Source: Nematopogon swammerdamellus | Lineage: Eukaryota > Arthropoda > Insecta > Lepidoptera > Adelidae | Reading direction: 5' to 3' | Length of the DNA: 64,000 nt | Assembly: GCA_946902875.1 (NCBI GenBank) | Contig: OX336340.1 | Location: 6,655,739-6,719,738 of the forward strand | Shown: piece by piece, positions 60,435 to 64,000 of the stretch | How the letters are laid out: the number at the start of each line of letters is the position of its first letter | How positions within the stretch are numbered: position 1 is the stretch's first letter | Made by a program: the position numbers and the translations under genes | Notes under the pieces: generated by a model | Seen by the model: the letters and a program-made list of their open reading frames with translations, nothing else | Databases searched by the model: none | What the model was told of the DNA's origin: nothing

Positions 60435-61382
60435 ATGGACCACACACATGGAACACGAGCAGCAAAGAAGGGCAAAGAAGGAGGTACACAAAATGCTACG
60501 GGAAGAGTGCATAAGCGATTCGGGAATGTACCACCTAACAGAAGAGCAAAGAGGAAAATTATGGGGCCTTCCATCGCTAAAATAATTAAGGATAGTATTA
60601 CCCCGATAGCTAGGCGAATGGAAGAATTAGAGCGTTCTTCTAACAGCGAAAAGGAAAATGGTTTTCAACGTAAAGAACCAGAAACAGCATGGATGCAAAG
60701 ACCATTAACGTTGACCTCACCACCTTTCAAGCCAAAATTTTCCGGGGAAGGGAAAATTCACCCGGTGGAATTTATAGAAGAACTGGACAGATACATAGCA
60801 AAGACGAACCCTGGACGTGGCGGAGAGTTAGACTTGATCGCGGACTGTCTCATAGGAGAAACGAAAAATTGGGCAAGGATTTACAAAGAAAGATGGGAGA
60901 ATCTCGACGATTTCAAGAGGGATTTTCTTGAACAATATTGGGGAAAACCAGTACAACAGAAATTGAAGAGAGGAATTTTACAAACAACATGGAATAATAA
61001 AACTGAGATGGCGACACATTTTATTGAGAACTTCGCAATGTACAAGAGGATGCAGGATGCAGGGGATGAAGGACATTGTGTACGAGAATTGATGTGCCAG
61101 TTTCCAGCAGATATCCAGCGGCTATGGATGACTGGTGGTGGATCTACAGCACCTGAAGCAATCTCCTTTCTCAGGAGCATGGGAAGCATAGAAGAAAACA
61201 AGAGAATTCGTGAATCATCACAATTAATACCAAGACAAGATGTTAAGAAGAATGTACCTGCGAGAGGACTTCGAGTAAACAACATCTCTACCTGGGAATC
61301 AAAGTATGGTTGGCAGAAATCATCGAACAATAATCCAACGTATGAGCAACAGCGTGAAGAAAATGGACATGTGGGAAACTGA
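60435..61382 (+). CDS. Gag-like protein (Ty3/gypsy-type capsid)
   Basis: This 315-residue protein should form the capsid of virus-like particles of an LTR-type retroelement. Residues 1-45 are basic. Residues 53-80 are charged and helix-prone. The Retrotrans_gag-like capsid core runs from about residue 98 (PKFSGEGKIHPVEFI) through NWARIYKERWENLDDFKRDF (145-164), LEQYWGKPVQQKLKRG and the HFIENFAMYKRM segment (195-206). No CCHC zinc knuckle is present; the last 60 residues are polar and basic instead. The ATG at 60435 lies in GTACTACATGG, and stops precede it in frame. The stop TGA (61380-61382) follows a -1 frameshift heptamer, so a fraction of ribosomes should extend into the protease frame. 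No internal stop or frameshift is present, so the ORF looks intact. A domesticated gag gene is the alternative. Confidence 0.82.
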   Translation: MDHTHGTRAAKKGKEGGTQNATGRVHKRFGNVPPNRRAKRKIMGPSIAKIIKDSITPIARRMEELERSSNSEKENGFQRKEPETAWMQRPLTLTSPPFKPKFSGEGKIHPVEFIEELDRYIAKTNPGRGGELDLIADCLIGETKNWARIYKERWENLDDFKRDFLEQYWGKPVQQKLKRGILQTTWNNKTEMATHFIENFAMYKRMQDAGDEGHCVRELMCQFPADIQRLWMTGGGSTAPEAISFLRSMGSIEENKRIRESSQLIPRQDVKKNVPARGLRVNNISTWESKYGWQKSSNNNPTYEQQREENGHVGN

Positions 61383-61438
61383 ATAAAGTTACCAGTACGA
61401 CCCGACTGGTGACGATACCTAAAAGGAACAAGAGGGTC
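61373..61438 (+). promoter_or_regulatory. -1 programmed ribosomal frameshift signal
   Basis: The slippery heptamer G GGA AAC (61373-61379) is in the gag phase and directly precedes the gag TGA. An 8-nt spacer (61380-61387) leads to a 9-bp stem, GTTACCAGT (61388-61396) with ACTGGTGAC (61405-61413), one U-G pair, and an 8-nt loop. GACCC of the loop (61399-61403) can pair with GGGTC (61434-61438), allowing an H-type pseudoknot. Slipping by -1 enters the protease frame, which is open back to a TGA at 61355-61357. Confidence 0.85.
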
Positions 61439-62587
61439 AATGTTAATTTACCACCAAAATTATTAATTAAAATGGGTTGGATGCCAGGAAGGGGTTTGGG
61501 TAAAAATGAGCAGGGTAGGAAAACCCCGATAACCTTGGTTGCACAATGTAACTCTTTTGGATTAGGATACAAATCAAACAAAAGAAGGAAAGAAAATTGT
61601 AATAATTTAATCAACCAAATAACCAATTGTATAGTATTGTTAAGAGAAAAGGCAATATATAGGAAGAACTTTGATAACGAATTTATTTCAGAATTAAAGG
61701 TTACTTCTGTATTCGAAGACGAAGATTATGAAGAAGACAATGAAACCAGCATATTACCGAAGTTACCGGAGGTACTAGCCAGAATAGACGGTCAATTAAT
61801 AAATTGTTTGATTGACACAGGAAGTCAAGTAACTTGTATATCCAAAACTAGCTATGACGAGTTGACAAAAGGCGGGAAAACTTATCCAATCTTACCAATT
61901 TCAGCATTACATATTATTGGAGCGACAGGACAAAAGTCACCAAGAGTGTGTAAAATGGTATTGTTACCCTTAAATATAATGGGGATAATAATAAACGTAC
62001 CATGTTTGATAGTAGAGAAATTGGTGAGACCCATCATACTCGGATACAACTTCTTGGAAGAAAATAATGCAACGATAATATGCAAGACACCAACAGCATT
62101 AGAGTCAAAAAGGAAAGAATTAATGCAGTTCCAAGAAGAAGAAGAGAAAGAGGAACAATTACTAAAAACAAAAGTCTACAGACTGGACATAACAAAAAGA
62201 ATGTTAACAATAATGGAAGAAGAACACCAAGAAACAATAGGAACAGCGGAGGAACAGGAGCCAAAAGTAGGGAGCAGACTTCAACATGATTTACACAGAA
62301 GACAGAAACGGTTGGAGAAAGACATAACGCTTCACAAAAAAAAATCAAATATCAGGAAAGTCAGGAGAGAGAAACTAATATCAGAATATGAAGGACAACT
62401 TCAACAAATCACACAGTTTGTGACGACGGAAATGAATTGGTTGTCCAAACAGAAGAGCAAGAAACAAGAATCAGACGGGCCTGAGAGAGAAGGATCCATC
62501 ATCAATCCACAGTCAGATTTGATTCCGGTTATAGAAGACTACATAGACCAGAATTTTAACCATATAATTAACACATTGGAGTTTTAA
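61373..62587 (+). CDS. G-patch plus retroviral-type aspartic protease (Pro), made by frameshift
   Basis: This frame has no ATG at its beginning and is open from 61358, so it is best read as the -1 extension of Gag, not as an independent gene. Counting from the codon at 61409, residues 17-55 form a G-patch: LLIKMGWMPGRGLGKNEQG and GLGYK, an RNA-binding motif. Residues 78-115 are an acidic linker. Residues 117-225 are a retropepsin with the active-site LIDTGSQ (Asp136), a flap-region GATGQ and the closing IILGYNFL. From 230 to the end (392) comes a long charged, helix-prone tail with EEEEKEEQ and RRQKRLEKD, possibly coiled coil. Pepsin-type activity as a dimer is expected from the family. The ORF is intact. 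No reverse transcriptase follows. Confidence 0.85.
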   Translation, partial: GKLNKVTSTTRLVTIPKRNKRVNVNLPPKLLIKMGWMPGRGLGKNEQGRKTPITLVAQCNSFGLGYKSNKRRKENCNNLINQITNCIVLLREKAIYRKNFDNEFISELKVTSVFEDEDYEEDNETSILPKLPEVLARIDGQLINCLIDTGSQVTCISKTSYDELTKGGKTYPILPISALHIIGATGQKSPRVCKMVLLPLNIMGIIINVPCLIVEKLVRPIILGYNFLEENNATIICKTPTALESKRKELMQFQEEEEKEEQLLKTKVYRLDITKRMLTIMEEEHQETIGTAEEQEPKVGSRLQHDLHRRQKRLEKDITLHKKKSNIRKVRREKLISEYEGQLQQITQFVTTEMNWLSKQKSKKQESDGPEREGSIINPQSDLIPVIEDYIDQNFNHIINTLEF

Positions 62588-62639
62588 AAGAAAAAAAAAC
62601 TAAATCTAAACAGATTTCATTAGTAAAGATTTTATTTTG

Positions 62640-62930
62640 TTTTCCATTCATACAGGGGGTTTTCTATTCATACAGGGTGTTTTCTATTCATACAGGGTGT
62701 TTTCCGTTCATACTGGGTGTCCATTCATACAGGGGGTTTTCCATTCATACAGGGGGTTTTCTATTCATACAGGGTGTTTTCCGTTCATACTGGTGTCCAT
62801 TCATACAGGGGGTTTTCTATTCATACAGGGTGTTTTCTATTCATACAGGATGTTTTCCATACATACAGGGTGTTTTCCGTTCATACTGGGTGTCATCCAT
62901 TCATACAGGGTGTTTACCTTTCATACAGGT
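62640..62930. repeat. 20-bp minisatellite, about 14 copies
   Basis: Units have the form TTTTCTATTCATACAGGGTG with (C/T)ATT and (C/G)(T/G)G variants. Three open frames cross it with repeated YSYR/HTGG peptides. These arise from the repeat and are not called as genes. It starts about 50 bp after the protease stop. Confidence 0.92.
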
Positions 62931-63290
62931 TTTGGGTTAATTCACGTGCGACCCAGCGTGAATTCCTTATAAAAAGGGGGGTCACTTAACATTCTCTGTT
63001 AGGGTTTTAGGTTAATTCACGAGCGTCCCAGCGTGAATTCCTTATAAAAAAAGGGGGGTCACTTAACGTTCTCTGTTAGGGTTTTAGGTTAATTCACGTG
63101 CGTCCCAGCGTGAATTCCTTATAAAAAAGGGGGGTCACTTAACGTTCTCTGTTAGGGTTTTAGGTTAATTCACGTGCGTCCCAGCGTGAATTCCTTATAA
63201 AAAGGGGGGTCACTTAACATTCTCTGTTAGGGTTTTAGGTTAATTCTTGTGCGTCCCAGCTAGAATTCCTTTATTATAATATGAGGACAT
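62931..63290. repeat. ~77-bp tandem repeat with A6G6 tract
   Basis: Four units plus a degenerate fifth have TTTTAGGTTAATTCACGTGC, GTCCCAGCGTGAATTCCTTA and TAAAAAAGGGGGGTCACTTA then ACGTTCTCTG. GTGAATTC/GAATTCAC-type inverted words flank the CGTCCCAGC centre. The A-G tract resembles a polypurine tract, but I cannot show that function. Confidence 0.88.
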
Positions 63291-63394
63291 TAACATGTTC
63301 GATAGGGTTTAAAATTAAATCTCGCTAGTTCTGGCGTGATGCATCTGTGATAAAAATTACAATAAAGAACACAAGTACACATTGTTAATATAAG

Positions 63395-63685
63395 TTTAAT
63401 TTTAAGGAGATTGATTTTTGTTGTATTTTATGTAATTTAACAGTTTGTAAACAGGTTTAATTTCATAGAAGAAGATTAATAAAATTAATTTTGTTGCATT
63501 TTATGTAATTTAACAGGTTGTAAACAGGTTTAATTTTATAGAAGAAAGTTAATAAAACGATTTTTGTTGCATTTCATGTAATTCAACAGGTTGTAACAGG
63601 TTTAATTTTATTTAAGAAGATTGAAAATATGATTTTGATACATTTTATGTAATTTAACAGTATGTAAACAAGAAAACCTACAAAG
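63395..63685. repeat. ~74-bp tandem repeat, four copies
   Basis: Units share TTTTGTTGTATTTTATGTAA, TTTAACAGTTTGTAAACAGG and TTTAATTTTATAGAAGAA. It lies just before the polyadenylation signal. Confidence 0.85.
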
Positions 63686-63745
63686 GAAAAGGATTGTGAT
63701 AAAATAGGAACCAGAGAAAATTTATCTAATGGAATAACTTTGTAA

Positions 63746-63754
63746 AATAAAGTA

Positions 63755-63785
<31 letters not shown>
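63746..63785 (+). terminator. AATAAA signal and A26 tail
   Basis: AATAAA lies at 63746-63751, and a pure A run at 63760-63785 follows. The order looks like a retrotransposed transcript 3' end. No upstream copy of the flanking text close to the element was established. Confidence 0.7.
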
Positions 63786-64000
63786 TGTAATTTTATTAAG
63801 CGCCTTGTCAAAATTGATTATGTGAAACAACCTACTGTTACGCATAATCGTTACACTATACAAAACCTTCTTCAATTTCTATTATCACGTTATCTATCGG
63901 TGACTTTTATCATGTTAAGGATACTTTGTCGGTAGCGAGCGTATTGAATTGTTGATAGACGTAGTTGTGGGTTACATTCTCATAAATACTGTAAATAAAC
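63786..64000. other. flank, no gene recognised
   Basis: The sequence after the poly-A differs from the repeats before it and probably represents flanking genomic DNA. Confidence 0.35.

Larger units (their letters stand above)
49294..63785 (+). mobile_element. putative gag-pro retroelement, ~14.5 kb unit (limits inferred)
   Basis: I group the core promoter at 49294, the repeat-rich leader, gag, the G-patch/protease ORF, the 3' repeats and the AATAAA plus A26 end. All are on the plus strand and in the order expected of one transcript. No LTRs were found by eye, and no reverse transcriptase, RNase H or integrase is present. The 5' limit is uncertain. The leader of about 11 kb is unusually long and may be spliced, may contain nested insertions, or may not belong to the unit. 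The alternative is that only about 60.1-63.8 kb is the element. Confidence 0.4.

Noticed and set aside
61288..61626. 112-codon minus frame opposite the gag-pro junction
   Set aside because: It is antisense to the gag and protease ORFs, which have real domains.
62590..62602. A AAA AAC after the protease stop as a second (pro-pol) frameshift site
   Set aside because: It lies downstream of the protease TAA and there is no pol frame beyond it, only minisatellite DNA.
62637..62989. Three overlapping frames of 87-111 codons with HTGG/YSYR repeats
   Set aside because: They cross a 20-bp minisatellite in all three frames, so openness follows from the repeat unit.
62968..63280. TATAAAAAGG words in the 77-bp repeats as promoters
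   Set aside because: No initiator is found at the right distance, and the words are part of a tandem repeat.

Overview
The window looks like nuclear DNA from an insect, most likely a moth or butterfly. It is AT-rich and packed with SINE, LINE, MITE and satellite copies whose texts I know from lepidopteran genomes. The only host protein-coding sequence I can defend is one exon of a beaten-path (Beat) family immunoglobulin protein on the minus strand (9901-10109). No tight gene clusters, operons or CRISPR arrays are present, and most of the window is intronic or intergenic repeat DNA.

Layout. 1-15 kb: dispersed SINEs, LINE 3' ends, a MITE (3725-3970), the Beat exon between LINE fragments, and a long-TIR element (13087-13510). 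15-20 kb: a tandem SINE cluster, a run of 24 G, and a composite satellite made of two unit types. 19.7-21.6 kb: two head-to-head LINE reverse-transcriptase fragments, one split by a tRNA-derived SINE. 23-30 kb: minisatellites, LINE ends, a MITE and a foldback element. 29.8-34.9 kb: a near-perfect 550-bp palindrome, a decayed Helitron helicase C-terminus, and about 32 copies of a 130-bp satellite. 35-46 kb: dispersed repeats and two MITEs with clear target-site duplications. 46.8 kb: a tRNA-like gene.

47-63.8 kb is the most unusual part. A tandem-repeat region leads into a strong core promoter (TATA, TCAGT initiator, DPE-like motif at 49294-49359). About 11 kb without recognisable ORFs follows. 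Then come a Ty3/gypsy-like gag ORF (60435-61382) and a G-patch plus retropepsin ORF (to 62587) in the -1 frame. The two overlap at a textbook -1 ribosomal frameshift signal: GGGAAAC directly before the gag stop, an 8-nt spacer, a 9-bp stem and a possible pseudoknot. No reverse transcriptase or integrase follows. Three tandem-repeat blocks and an AATAAA plus A26 tail end the unit at 63785. I read this as a gag-pro-only retroelement, or a derivative of one, that may depend on another element for reverse transcription. The link between the promoter at 49.3 kb and the ORFs at 60.4 kb is inferred, not shown.

Another cross-window theme is SINE modularity. Three different heads (5S rRNA-like, tRNA-like, and a third starting GTACCGTG) are joined to a common core around GGTGGTAGGGTT...GGTTGGTACCACCG, with at least two tails. 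The 5S-derived head is clear at 2236-2280 and 4029-4070.
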